A stretch of 50,092 nt of DNA from Gammaproteobacteria bacterium. GTDB lineage: Bacteria > Pseudomonadota > Gammaproteobacteria > Enterobacterales > GCA-2746155. The translations under genes were made by a program, and so were the position numbers. This document shows positions 40,182-48,990 of this stretch, piece by piece; positions within the stretch are counted from its first letter, which is position 1, and each line of letters begins with the position of its first letter. The stretch is from NCBI GenBank assembly GCA_030589945.1, contig JAUUZN010000010.1, positions 1-50,092 on the forward strand, written 5' to 3'. The notes under the pieces are model-generated. The model saw nothing but the letters and a program-made list of their open reading frames with translations. It ran no database searches and was not told the origin of the DNA.

Positions 40182-41114
40182 ATGGAGCTCGAATTGTTAA
40201 CTTATCAGGAAGAACTGATTCTGTTGAGTGATTGTCTAGGTGAGGGTCTTGAAAGTGGTTGGGACCATAACTTAAAGAAACATATCTTGTTATTACTTCA
40301 TAAATTAAAGACTTTGAGTCGAGAACAGCAAAACAGCGGAATTGAGAATGAGTTGCTTGCCATTGAAAATAGTCTTGGGTTTGGTGCGGGCTCAACATTT
40401 GAACCTGTTGTCAATAATATCGAGGATCATCAGATTCGATTGCTCGAGTTAGCGGAACAGCCTGTCGAAGATGCAATCTCTCAATCTGAGAACCCTCCCT
40501 CAGTACCGTCCGATATTGATGAGGTAAACTTGGAGGATGTTGAACAGCTCGAAGTGCAAGAAGATGTTAAAGAGTTTGAAGGTGTTGAATCGAAGATCGA
40601 GACTGAACTAGATGTTGTAGTCGAAGCAGAAGCTGAAATTGCTGAAGAAGATGTTGCAGCCGAAGCCGAAGCCGAAGCAGAAGCCGAAGCCGAAGCCGAA
40701 GCCGAAGCCGAAGCCGAAGCCGAAATCGCAGAAATCGCAGAAGTCGAAGCAGAAGAAGCAGAAGAAGTAGCTGTTGCAGTCGAAGCAGGTCCAAGTGCTC
40801 AGATTCAACTTATTCTTTGTAATTGCCCGGGCCGAGATTTTGCTCGTGAACTGGCCCACGGTTTAATCAAAGATAGATTGGCAGCATGCGTGAATATCAT
40901 TGCTAATATCGGCTCTGTTTATTGGTGGGAAGGAGAGATAAAGGATACCGCTCAATGCCAACTACAGATAAAAACTGCTGATAATAGAATTGATGATGTT
41001 ATTTTATACATAAAAAGTATTCATCCAGATGAAGTGCCTGAAATAATTGCGCTTCCGGTGAGTCAGGGTAACGAAAAATATTTTGATTGGGTCAAACAGG
41101 AAACCAATGATTAA
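40182..41114 (+). CDS. cutA: CutA-domain protein with long acidic N-terminal extension
   Basis: The protein is 310 residues, about three times the size of ordinary CutA (about 105-115). The CutA domain is residues 207-306, with IQLILCNCPGRDFARELAHGLI, LAACVNIIANIGSVYWWEGEI and a KSIHPDEVPEIIALPV strand. Residues 1-95 are a predicted helical segment of unknown kind (YQEELILLSDCLGEGLESGW). Residues 96-147 are acidic, and 148-200 are a Glu-Ala repeat. There is no in-frame ATG near the CutA domain, so the fusion appears real. CutA forms compact trimers and has been tied to copper tolerance and stress, but its biochemical role is unsettled. dsbD starts inside its last codons, as cutA-dsbD pairs do elsewhere. 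Confidence 0.88.
   Translation: MELELLTYQEELILLSDCLGEGLESGWDHNLKKHILLLLHKLKTLSREQQNSGIENELLAIENSLGFGAGSTFEPVVNNIEDHQIRLLELAEQPVEDAISQSENPPSVPSDIDEVNLEDVEQLEVQEDVKEFEGVESKIETELDVVVEAEAEIAEEDVAAEAEAEAEAEAEAEAEAEAEAEIAEIAEVEAEEAEEVAVAVEAGPSAQIQLILCNCPGRDFARELAHGLIKDRLAACVNIIANIGSVYWWEGEIKDTAQCQLQIKTADNRIDDVILYIKSIHPDEVPEIIALPVSQGNEKYFDWVKQETND
40623..40781 (+). repeat. GAAGCC hexanucleotide repeat coding for a Glu-Ala tract
   Basis: An in-frame run of GAAGCC/GAAGCA codon pairs is densest at 40658-40727 and makes an uninterrupted (EA)n stretch at residues 160-181 of the CutA fusion. Length changes by slippage would keep frame. Long open frames on the opposite strand here are by-products of the repeat. 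Confidence 0.9.
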
Positions 41115-43101
41115 TACACAAATAAAACAATTAGCAACACGGGCGCTGAGAAATTCTCAGATAAAGTTATTGCAATTCACCTTTCTGACGTTATTGATAC
41201 TGTTCAGTGGATTATTTCTGCAAGATATTTTTGCTACAGAATCGTCAACGGGCTCTTCTACGGCCTCTGGATCTACATTCTCTGATGACGATTTTTTTGA
41301 AGAGGATGATCCTTTTCTTGATGTTGATGATGCCTTTGCCATCAGTGCCGACGCGTTAGACGATGAATTTATAGTTCGTTGGAAAATAGCAGAAGGGTAT
41401 TATTTATATAAACACCGATTTGCTTTTTCAGCGGAAGGTGCAAACTTGGGACCTGCAATTATTCCGGATGGAAAGAAGAAGGTTGATGAGTATTTTGGAG
41501 CCGTTGAGGTCTACTATAAGCATATTGAAATTAGCATTCCTTTCACAACTTCAAGCGATGACATAATTCTTACATTAAAGTATCAGGGCTGTGCTGACGC
41601 AGGCCTTTGTTACACGCCAACGACTCGAAAGCTAACTTATAAGAAGCAACTTGATGGACAGTTGATGCTCGTCTCTGGTGCAGAGGTGAAAATTCAAGGT
41701 GTACAAAATACATCTACAGAGGAGCAACCGAAGTCTGAATCTTCAGTCAATACTGTTGTCGATAATACTCTTAATAACGAAGATGACTCTTCATTTGTCG
41801 GACAATCAGATTCACTATTAAGCGTACTCAGTGAGGGTGATATTCTTTGGACCTTATTGAAGTTTTTAGGAGCGGGTCTGCTGCTGACATTTACCCCTTG
41901 CGTTCTGCCAATGATCCCAATTTTATCAAGTGCCATAGCTGGGCAGGGAGATACGATTACCACGGGAAAAGCGTTTCGCTTGTCATTTGTTTATGTTCAA
42001 GCCATGGCAATTACCTACGCACTCTTGGGTGTATTGGTTGCCAGTGCAGGTAGTTCACTCAGTGGCTATCTTCAATCGCCCTGGATTCTAGGAATGGCGG
42101 CATCAATCTTTATCTTACTTTCTTTCTCTATGTTTGGTTTTTATGAAATAAAGCTACCGGAATTTTTACATCATCGAGTCCATAAAGTGAGTCAAAATAC
42201 CCAAGGTGGAAGTTACTTTGGCGTTGCAATTATGGGGGTAATTTCCACTCTTATTGTGTCGCCCTGTACATCGGCTCCGTTGACTGCCGCATTACTCTTT
42301 ATCGCACAAAGTGGTGATCAGTTAGTTGGTGGGTTATCGCTCTACTTTCTTGGTTTAGGAATGGGAATTCCTCTATTGTTGATTGGTGTGAGCGAGGGTC
42401 GTCTGCTTCCTAAAGCGGGCGCATGGATGGATTTGGTTAAGAGTCTCTTTGGTTTTATGATGCTGGGTATGGCAATTTATATCACCGATCATCTAATGCC
42501 AGGTTCTTTATCATTATTCCTCTGGGGGATTTTGTTGATAGCAGCTGCCAGTCAGTTTGGTGCATTTTCCGAAGCAAAAACGAAGCAGCTTGCATTGCAA
42601 AAAAGTATGTCTTTAATTCTCTTGTTAATGGGTGTTATTTACATCCTTGGCGCAGCAATGGGTAATGAACGACCTTTAAAGCCACTAGCGAATCTTCAGT
42701 CTAGTTCTGCAACTACAACAACTGGGCATTCATTAGACTTTACTCGATTTAAAAGTCTGGCAGATCTGAATGTTCATTTGAAAAATGCGAGTAAAAGTGG
42801 GCAACCCGTTATGGTCGATTTTTTTGCGGACTGGTGTGTGGCCTGTATTGAATTTGAAGATTACACTTTCAGCTCTGAGGAGGTTCAAAATCTTTTTAAA
42901 TCAAAAAATGTTTTACTACTTCAGGCTGATGTCACTGCTAATTCAGAGGTCGATATCCTCTTAATGCAAGAATTTAAAATCTTAGGCTTGCCATCAATTT
43001 TATTCTTTGATGGTAACGGCGTTGAACAAACAAGATTACGAGCTACAGGTTTCGAAGATTCCGAAACATTCATAAAACGGCTTAAAAAAGTATATCAGTA
43101 G
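41107..43101 (+). CDS. dsbD: Thiol:disulfide interchange protein DsbD
   Basis: The 664-residue inner-membrane reductant carrier passes electrons from cytoplasmic thioredoxin to periplasmic proteins. A signal-anchor (LLQFTFLTLLILFSGLF) is followed by an unusually acidic stretch (about 58-76). The alpha domain has Cys162/Cys168 (GCADAGLC). An eight-helix beta domain follows with FTPCVLPMIPI and SPCTSAPLT. The thioredoxin-like gamma domain has CVAC at 577-580. I chose the ATG at 41107 (AGGAAA upstream) over an in-frame TTG at 41083 inside cutA. It overlaps the end of cutA and precedes an opposite-strand gene. Confidence 0.95.
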   Translation: MINTQIKQLATRALRNSQIKLLQFTFLTLLILFSGLFLQDIFATESSTGSSTASGSTFSDDDFFEEDDPFLDVDDAFAISADALDDEFIVRWKIAEGYYLYKHRFAFSAEGANLGPAIIPDGKKKVDEYFGAVEVYYKHIEISIPFTTSSDDIILTLKYQGCADAGLCYTPTTRKLTYKKQLDGQLMLVSGAEVKIQGVQNTSTEEQPKSESSVNTVVDNTLNNEDDSSFVGQSDSLLSVLSEGDILWTLLKFLGAGLLLTFTPCVLPMIPILSSAIAGQGDTITTGKAFRLSFVYVQAMAITYALLGVLVASAGSSLSGYLQSPWILGMAASIFILLSFSMFGFYEIKLPEFLHHRVHKVSQNTQGGSYFGVAIMGVISTLIVSPCTSAPLTAALLFIAQSGDQLVGGLSLYFLGLGMGIPLLLIGVSEGRLLPKAGAWMDLVKSLFGFMMLGMAIYITDHLMPGSLSLFLWGILLIAAASQFGAFSEAKTKQLALQKSMSLILLLMGVIYILGAAMGNERPLKPLANLQSSSATTTTGHSLDFTRFKSLADLNVHLKNASKSGQPVMVDFFADWCVACIEFEDYTFSSEEVQNLFKSKNVLLLQADVTANSEVDILLMQEFKILGLPSILFFDGNGVEQTRLRATGFEDSETFIKRLKKVYQ

Positions 43102-43135
43102 CCAGTAATCATAACATTGTATTGATTAACGTTTT

Positions 43136-43906
43136 TTAAGGACGCTCAAACTTTAGAACAAAACGGTCGGTTTGATCACGCTTCGTTTTGTAATCCCGAA
43201 AGATGTTGTAATCACGTGTATCTTCAGGATTCGACAAAATATCTGAATCAGCAACCAGCTTAAATCCAGCATCGGTTAGCTCCTTGATCACCATTTTTTT
43301 ATCAATACGATGAAAACTCGAAGTATCTCGACCACCTGAACCAGCTTCTGCACTATGGTCAATAATAAGGTAATGACCACCGGGTTTAATTGCATTAAAG
43401 ATATCTTCATTCATTTTGCTTCGATCCGTTTTTTGCCAAACTGTATCGTGATAAAACATCACCATCAAAGCTGCATCAACGGGTTGAGCAGGTTTGAAGT
43501 CATCGAGGTCACTGATCATTTTGGTCACATTTACTTTCCAACTTGCTGAGGACAGTCGCGTCTCCCAAGGACCTCCAGCTTTAAATGAGTCGGTAAATTT
43601 GTTAACAACGTACGGAGTATTGTGGGCTATAACTGCACCATTTTTACCAACGGCCTTGCTCAGTAGTGCGGTATAGTAACCACCACCTGAAGATAAATCA
43701 GCAATGCGCATGCCTGACTCAACGCCAAGTAGTTTTAGAATTTCAGCAGGTTTACGATTTGCATCTCTGCCTCTTTCATTGGCTGGACGACTTTTATCCA
43801 TCACTGCCTTGTCAATGTTTGAACCATGCATTTCATGTTTGTTTGCAAATGTGAGTGATGGTAGTACCAGTGCTATGATGCAAATGGTTGTTAATTTTAA
43901 ATTCAT
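43136..43906 (-). CDS. Exported SAM-methyltransferase-like protein
   Basis: This 256-residue protein has a cleavable signal peptide (MNLKLTTICIIALVLPSLTFA). The mature part is a class I methyltransferase fold of the COG4798 kind: RIADLSSGGGYYTALLSKAVG as SAM motif I (cut here at the loop), LIIDHSAEAGSGG, and FHRIDKKMVIKELTDAGF. Start ATG at 43906 is preferred because AAGGAG lies 8 bases upstream, between it and the in-frame ATG at 43924. Periplasmic methyltransferases are odd because SAM is cytoplasmic; the true cofactor or activity is unclear. It is convergent with dsbD. Confidence 0.83.
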   Translation of the reverse strand: MNLKLTTICIIALVLPSLTFANKHEMHGSNIDKAVMDKSRPANERGRDANRKPAEILKLLGVESGMRIADLSSGGGYYTALLSKAVGKNGAVIAHNTPYVVNKFTDSFKAGGPWETRLSSASWKVNVTKMISDLDDFKPAQPVDAALMVMFYHDTVWQKTDRSKMNEDIFNAIKPGGHYLIIDHSAEAGSGGRDTSSFHRIDKKMVIKELTDAGFKLVADSDILSNPEDTRDYNIFRDYKTKRDQTDRFVLKFERP

Positions 43907-44220
43907 TTCTAAACTCCTTTCCATGTGAATGATTTGTTAAAACATAAAATATAACAGTCGATTTATCCTAATCAAACGCTATTGAGATGAAAAGAGCGGC
44001 CTGTGAGTCGGTAAGTTGAAGTGAGAATTATTAAGCTATCCAGCCTAATAAATCATAAGTTTCGAGATTATGCAGTTATCTGCGATACATTTGTCACAAA
44101 TATAAGCAAAAAATCTAAAAACGTGCAATAACTCTGGACTTGGATTAAACATTCAGTCAGAATTGCCAACAATTGCATTAGTTGGTTATTTAAACGAACT
44201 TTCACGAAGATAAGCATAAT
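43907..44220. other. Divergent intergenic region before aroQ
   Basis: The region contains the ribosome binding site of the leftward methyltransferase gene and the leader of aroQ. I see no RNA gene, strong hairpin or clear promoter pair in it, only AT-rich sequence. Confidence 0.5.
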
Positions 44221-44661
44221 ATGGCTACAATATTACTTCTTCATGGTCCTAACTTGAATTTGCTCGGCAAAAGAGAAACTTCAATTTACGGCAATAGCAC
44301 ACTGGACTCTATCAACCGGTCAGTCAGTCATCTATGTTTTTCTGACGGTCATTCAGTTGTTAATTTTCAAAGTAACCATGAAGGTGCGTTGGTTGATAGA
44401 ATACAGCAGGCGATGGATGAGTCCATTGACGTTATCATTTTTAATCCTGCAGCCTATACCCATACCAGTATCGCGCTGAGAGATTCTCTTTTAGCAGTAA
44501 AAATTCCTTTTTATGAAGTTCATTTAAGTAACCCAAAAGAACGAGAAGAGTTCCGCCATACATCCTATTTTTCAGACATCGCCGTAGCAGTGTATAGCGG
44601 TCTTGGTGCTGAAAGTTATACCCAAGCTGCAAAGGCAGCAATCGAATTTTTAGATGAATAA
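44221..44661 (+). CDS. aroQ: 3-dehydroquinate dehydratase, type II
   Basis: The 146-residue dodecameric type II enzyme converts 3-dehydroquinate to 3-dehydroshikimate. It has LLHGPNLNLLGKRETSIYG with the reactive Tyr in SIYG, FQSNHEGALVDRIQQA, and FNPAAYTHTSIALRDSL with the catalytic His. AYTHTS replaces the commoner GLTHTS/ALTHTS. It sits before accB, as in many gammaproteobacteria, and follows AroB in the pathway. Confidence 0.97.
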   Translation: MATILLLHGPNLNLLGKRETSIYGNSTLDSINRSVSHLCFSDGHSVVNFQSNHEGALVDRIQQAMDESIDVIIFNPAAYTHTSIALRDSLLAVKIPFYEVHLSNPKEREEFRHTSYFSDIAVAVYSGLGAESYTQAAKAAIEFLDE

Positions 44662-44672
44662 CCTATTACCCA

Positions 44673-44703
44673 CATATGTCTAAATATTGAATTAAAACAT
44701 ATG
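44673..44703 (+). repeat. Inverted repeat in accB leader
   Basis: CATATGT (44673-44679) and ACATATG (44697-44703) form a 7-bp inverted repeat in the 67-base gap between aroQ and accB. It could fold in RNA or bind a protein; no function is assigned. Confidence 0.35.
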
Positions 44704-44728
44704 AGCACATTAACTAAGAGGCAAAATC

Positions 44729-45172
44729 ATGGATATCCGCAAAGTAAAAAAACTGATTGAATTAATCGAAGAATCAGGCATTGCTGAAATTGAAATTAAA
44801 GAAGGTGAAGAGTCAGTAAGAATTAGTCGCCATTCTACTTCGCTACCCGTTCAACCAATGATGGCTGCACCCATTGCAGCAGCACCGGTTGCCGCTCCAG
44901 TCTCGGCTGAAGTTGCAGAAGCTCCAGCAATTGATCCAAGACATACCATTAATTCCCCTATGGTTGGAACATTCTATAGAGCTCCGGCACCGGGTGCGAA
45001 AAACTTTGTTGAGATTGGTGACACTGTCGCAATTGGCGATACCGTGTGCATCGTTGAAGCGATGAAGATGATGAACCAAATTGAAGCTGATGTTGCAGGC
45101 GTTGTGAAGGCTATACTAGTCAACGAATCAGAAGCTGTCGAATTCGATGAGCCACTTTTTGTGATTGAATAA
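44729..45172 (+). CDS. accB: Biotin carboxyl carrier protein of acetyl-CoA carboxylase
   Basis: The 147-residue BCCP has an N-terminal dimer/helix part ([19 protein letters not shown]), an Ala/Pro-rich mobile linker (about 43-68) and a biotinyl domain (70-147) with the biotin-accepting Lys113 in EAMKMMN. It carries the biotin carboxylated by AccC in the first step of fatty acid synthesis. accC starts 15 bases later. In E. coli accB represses its own operon; a 7-bp inverted repeat lies upstream here. Confidence 0.98.
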   Translation: MDIRKVKKLIELIEESGIAEIEIKEGEESVRISRHSTSLPVQPMMAAPIAAAPVAAPVSAEVAEAPAIDPRHTINSPMVGTFYRAPAPGAKNFVEIGDTVAIGDTVCIVEAMKMMNQIEADVAGVVKAILVNESEAVEFDEPLFVIE

Positions 45173-45187
45173 CCAGAGGTCATTATC

Positions 45188-46540
45188 ATGTTAGACAAAG
45201 TGTTAATAGCCAATCGTGGAGAAATTGCTCTTCGTATTTTAAGAGCTTGCCATGAACTTGGTATCAAAACAGTCGCCGTACATTCAACAGTAGATGAAGA
45301 TTTAATGCATGTACGACTGGCTGATGAGTCGGTTTGTATAGGTCCTCCATCGGCATTACAAAGTTACCTTAATATCCCATCGATTATCGCAGCAGCAGAA
45401 ATAACCAATACAACAGCGATACATCCAGGCTATGGATTTTTGGCAGAAAGCGCAGACTTCGCCGAAAAAGTTGAAAATAGTGGCTTTATTTTTATTGGTC
45501 CGAAAGCAGATACCATCAGTCTAATGGGTGATAAAGTTTCTGCCATTGCATCGATGAAGAAAGCAGGTGTTCCATGCGTTCCAGGATCGGACGGTCCTTT
45601 GGGTGATGATGAGGCTGAAAATAAGGCCATAGCAAAACGCATTGCTTATCCAATTATCATCAAGGCCTCAGGTGGCGGTGGTGGTAAAGGAATGCGGGTC
45701 GTTAGAAAAGAATCTGATCTGATGGATTCCATTGTTTTAACGCGTGCTGAAGCAAAGGCAGCCTTTAACAATGATGTTGTTTACATGGAAAAATTTCTGG
45801 AAAATCCTCGTCATATTGAAATTCAAGTGTTGAGTGATTCCCATGGAAATGCGATCCACTTGGGTGAGCGTGATTGCTCTATGCAAAGACGCCATCAGAA
45901 GGTTGTTGAAGAAGCACCTGCACCAGGCATCACCATGGAAACAAGAAAGAATATTGGCGAACGTTGCGTAAGAGCCTGTAAAGATATTCAATATCGTGGG
46001 GCTGGTACCTTTGAGTTTTTATATGAAAAGGGTGAGTTTTATTTTATTGAAATGAATACTCGTGTTCAGGTTGAGCACCCTGTCTCAGAATTGATTACCG
46101 GTATTGATATTATTAAAGAACAACTACGCATTGCCGCAGGTCAGCCATTATCGTCAAAGCAAGCGGACGTTACCTTTAGTGGACATGCCATAGAGTGTCG
46201 AATTAATGCAGAGGATCCGAAGACGTTTATTCCTTCACCAGGTAAGATTACTAGATACCATGCACCAGGTGGTCCAGGTGTCCGTCTAGATTCACACATT
46301 TATACGGGATACACAGTGCCACCAAATTATGACTCAATGATTGGTAAATTAATTACCTATGGTGAGAATAGAGATGTGGCAATAGCTCGTATGCAAATGG
46401 CACTAGACGAGGTGATGGTCGATGGTATTAAAACCAATATTCCTCTACAAAGAGATATTCTTGCAGACAGTAATTTTCACAGAGGTGGTACAAACATCCA
46501 CTATCTTGAGAAAAAGCTTGCTGAAGAGGACGAAGAATAA
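45188..46540 (+). CDS. accC: Biotin carboxylase of acetyl-CoA carboxylase
   Basis: The 450-residue ATP-grasp enzyme starts [20 protein letters not shown]. It has the ATP loop [14 protein letters not shown], biotin/bicarbonate residues in [13 protein letters not shown] and [15 protein letters not shown], and [14 protein letters not shown]. It carboxylates the biotin on AccB (Lys113) using ATP and bicarbonate. The CAGAGG upstream and the family start agree with the ATG at 45188. Confidence 0.98.
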   Translation: MLDKVLIANRGEIALRILRACHELGIKTVAVHSTVDEDLMHVRLADESVCIGPPSALQSYLNIPSIIAAAEITNTTAIHPGYGFLAESADFAEKVENSGFIFIGPKADTISLMGDKVSAIASMKKAGVPCVPGSDGPLGDDEAENKAIAKRIAYPIIIKASGGGGGKGMRVVRKESDLMDSIVLTRAEAKAAFNNDVVYMEKFLENPRHIEIQVLSDSHGNAIHLGERDCSMQRRHQKVVEEAPAPGITMETRKNIGERCVRACKDIQYRGAGTFEFLYEKGEFYFIEMNTRVQVEHPVSELITGIDIIKEQLRIAAGQPLSSKQADVTFSGHAIECRINAEDPKTFIPSPGKITRYHAPGGPGVRLDSHIYTGYTVPPNYDSMIGKLITYGENRDVAIARMQMALDEVMVDGIKTNIPLQRDILADSNFHRGGTNIHYLEKKLAEEDEE

Positions 46541-46569
46541 TTTGTGCGTGACGAGATACTGAGCGTTCA

Positions 46570-47454
46570 TTGATGAATTGGATTCAAATACGATTAACCA
46601 TTGATCGCTCATATGTTGACGAACTTGAAGAATTGTTATTTGCACAACAGGCCTTGTCAACAACTTGCTTAGATGCGGAAGATAATCCAATATTAGAGCC
46701 AGGCGTTGGTGAAACTCCTCTTTGGGATAAGGTTGTTGTTGTTGCTTTGTATGAAGGAACAATAGATACGAAAGCGACACAATCTAAACTTGAACAGGCT
46801 GACGTTTGGAATCATATCTATTCATCAAGATGGGAAGTTCTCGAGGACAAGGAATGGATCCGTGCTTGGATGGAAGATTATCATCCAATGCAGTTTGGGA
46901 AACGACTTTGGATTTGTCCAAGCTGGAGTGAAGCTCCAGAAAAAGATGCGGTCAATATTTTCCTCGATCCTGGTCTTGCCTTTGGCACCGGAACTCATCC
47001 GACGACGGCCTTATGTTTGGGTTGGCTAGATGAACACATTCAAGGTGGTGAAGACATTATTGATTATGGTTGTGGGTCTGGAGTTTTAGCTGTCGCGGCA
47101 CTTAAATTAGGCGCGAATTCAGTACTGGGAATCGACTATGATCCCCAGGCAATTATTGCAAGTCGAGAAAATGCACAGCGCAATGATATTGCAAAAGAGC
47201 GACTAAAGGTTGTTCTTCCAAGTGATGCTACTAAATTTAAGGCAGATGGAATTGTTGCAAATATACTGGCTGAGACATTAAAAGAACTGGCTGAGGAATT
47301 GGCAGAGCAGGTTAAGTTGTCTGGCTGGATAGCACTTTCTGGAATTCTTCAGCCTCAGGCAGAATCTCTGATTGCATTATATAGCCAGTGGTTTAACATG
47401 AATGAGCCCGTCATCAAAGGTGATTGGGTGTTACTTTCGGGTTTAAGAAAATGA
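46570..47454 (+). CDS. prmA: Ribosomal protein L11 methyltransferase
   Basis: This 294-residue SAM enzyme trimethylates several amino groups of ribosomal protein L11. An N-terminal substrate-recognition domain (WIQIRLTIDRSY, EWIRAWMEDYHPMQFG) is joined to a class I SAM domain (LAFGTGTHPTTALCL; DYGCGSGVLAVAALKLGA; VANILAETL). Length equals that of E. coli PrmA (293). The accC-prmA order is conserved in Pseudomonas and relatives. Confidence 0.97.
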   Translation: MMNWIQIRLTIDRSYVDELEELLFAQQALSTTCLDAEDNPILEPGVGETPLWDKVVVVALYEGTIDTKATQSKLEQADVWNHIYSSRWEVLEDKEWIRAWMEDYHPMQFGKRLWICPSWSEAPEKDAVNIFLDPGLAFGTGTHPTTALCLGWLDEHIQGGEDIIDYGCGSGVLAVAALKLGANSVLGIDYDPQAIIASRENAQRNDIAKERLKVVLPSDATKFKADGIVANILAETLKELAEELAEQVKLSGWIALSGILQPQAESLIALYSQWFNMNEPVIKGDWVLLSGLRK

Positions 47455-47480
47455 TTAAAATGGGAGTTTGTTAGAAAATC

Positions 47481-48785
47481 ATGAGTCGTTATACACGTTG
47501 CCCACATTGTGACACAGCCTTTGTTGTTAGAGATGAACATCTAGAAATTGCAGATGGTAATGTGCGTTGTGGATCATGTAAAAGTGTATTTAATGCCAAT
47601 GAGTTCATGATGACAATTCCGGGCAGTGAAGATGACACTCAAGAAGAAACGACTCTCGATGAGGCGTCAGTAACTGAGACAGAAGCCGAAGAAGAAACCG
47701 AAGAAGAAATCGAAGAAGAAACCGAGGAAGAAACCGAAGAAGAAACCGAGGAAGAAACCGAGGAAGAAACCGAGGAAGAAACCGAAGAAGAAACCGAAGA
47801 AGAAACCGAGGAAGAAACCGAAACCGAGGAAGAAGCTGAGGAAGAAGCTGAGGAAGAAGCTGAAGAAGAAACTGAAGAAGAAGCTGAAGAAGAAGCTGAA
47901 GAAGCTGAAGTAGAAGCTGAGGCTCAACAAATTCCTGTTTTAGAAGAATCTGATTTAATCCAGTTGTATGATGATCCTGATTCCATTCAAGTTATGGGTG
48001 AGGCGGTCGCAAATAGTAACGACGGTTATACTGCAGGACATCAACCCCAAGACTTGTCATCAAATAGTAGCTGTCAGCAAGAACCGATCAGTGATATAGC
48101 TCTGTCAGATTCTGACGACAATTATGTAGAAATTGATATGTCAGTTGATCTTTCAATTGATCAACCATCTGAAGTTAATTTGGTAGAAGATGCCACAATA
48201 GAGATAAAAGATGATGCGGACCTATTTGCTGAATCACTCGATAATCTAGAGCTTTCTGAGACTAATCCAGATAAAAGAGAATCGGTAGTTGATGACTTCA
48301 TTAAACCTGAAGCAAAACCGTCGAGATTTTATCAAAAATCATTGATGGTCTTGGCTGGACTGGTATTTTTAGTGATCATTATTGGAAGCATTTTCTGGTT
48401 CAAACGAATGGAACTCGCTAATAATGATCATTGGCGTCCTACTGTCGATAAGATCTGTCAATATATTGATTGTGGTATCTCAGCACGCAGAGACATTAGC
48501 AAGCTGATTTTACAAAATCGCGAAGTCAGTTACGGCACCGGAACCATGACAGTCAACATGTTGATCGTTAATCAGGCAACCTTTGATCAGGGGTACCCTC
48601 GAATAGAGTTAGTACTTTCGGATCTTGATGGAAATGCTCTATCGACATATCTTGTATTGCCTGCTGAATATCTTCGTGATGAATTGATTGGGTCGCTTAT
48701 GCCTAAAAGTGTACCCATACATATCGAGTTTACTCTTAATGTTAGTACTGTCACTGCTGTCGGATATGAGTTCAAATTCTTATAA
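47481..48785 (+). CDS. DUF3426 zinc-ribbon membrane protein with EEET tract
   Basis: The 434-residue protein has an N-terminal MJ0042-type zinc ribbon (C7, C10, C30, C33). A very acidic low-complexity region follows (66-148, mostly EEET then EEEA repeats), then an acidic disordered linker. One transmembrane helix is at about 287-307 (MVLAGLVFLVIIIGSIFWF), and the C-terminal DUF3426 domain includes VDKICQYIDCGI and YPRIELVLSDLDGNAL. The family's function is unknown. The gene is conserved between prmA and dusB in Pseudomonas-like genomes, where the acidic tract is normally much shorter as far as I know. Confidence 0.88.
   Translation: MSRYTRCPHCDTAFVVRDEHLEIADGNVRCGSCKSVFNANEFMMTIPGSEDDTQEETTLDEASVTETEAEEETEEEIEEETEEETEEETEEETEEETEEETEEETEEETEEETETEEEAEEEAEEEAEEETEEEAEEEAEEAEVEAEAQQIPVLEESDLIQLYDDPDSIQVMGEAVANSNDGYTAGHQPQDLSSNSSCQQEPISDIALSDSDDNYVEIDMSVDLSIDQPSEVNLVEDATIEIKDDADLFAESLDNLELSETNPDKRESVVDDFIKPEAKPSRFYQKSLMVLAGLVFLVIIIGSIFWFKRMELANNDHWRPTVDKICQYIDCGISARRDISKLILQNREVSYGTGTMTVNMLIVNQATFDQGYPRIELVLSDLDGNALSTYLVLPAEYLRDELIGSLMPKSVPIHIEFTLNVSTVTAVGYEFKFL
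47676..47924 (+). repeat. 12-bp GAAGAAACCGAG-type repeat coding for EEET
   Basis: About a dozen in-frame copies of GA[AG]GAAACCGA[AG]-type units, then GAAGAAGCT-type units, code for residues 66-148 of the DUF3426 protein. The unit length is a multiple of three, so slippage changes length but not frame. The matching Phe-rich open frame on the opposite strand is an artefact. Confidence 0.92.
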
Positions 48786-48990
48786 ATATTAGAAAAGCAT
48801 TAAAAATCCAGAGGTAAAAGTTGATTCTTTGACTATTATCAGACTCCTCTCAATTATTTCCTAATTATTACATTATTTATGCATCTATAGCTTTTACTCA
48901 GACTGTTTAAAAGGTATGATGCAGCGCTCTTGTGATTGCTCATTTTTTCATCAATTTGTACTAAATAACTACGAAATTAGATTATCTAAA

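Noticed and set aside
40567-40859. Minus-strand Leu/Arg-rich and Phe/Gly-rich open frames opposite the CutA repeat
   Set aside because: They are translations of the complementary strand of the GAAGCC repeat.
47667-47930. Minus-strand Phe-rich open frame opposite the EEET tract
   Set aside because: Artefact of the 12-bp repeat read on the other strand.
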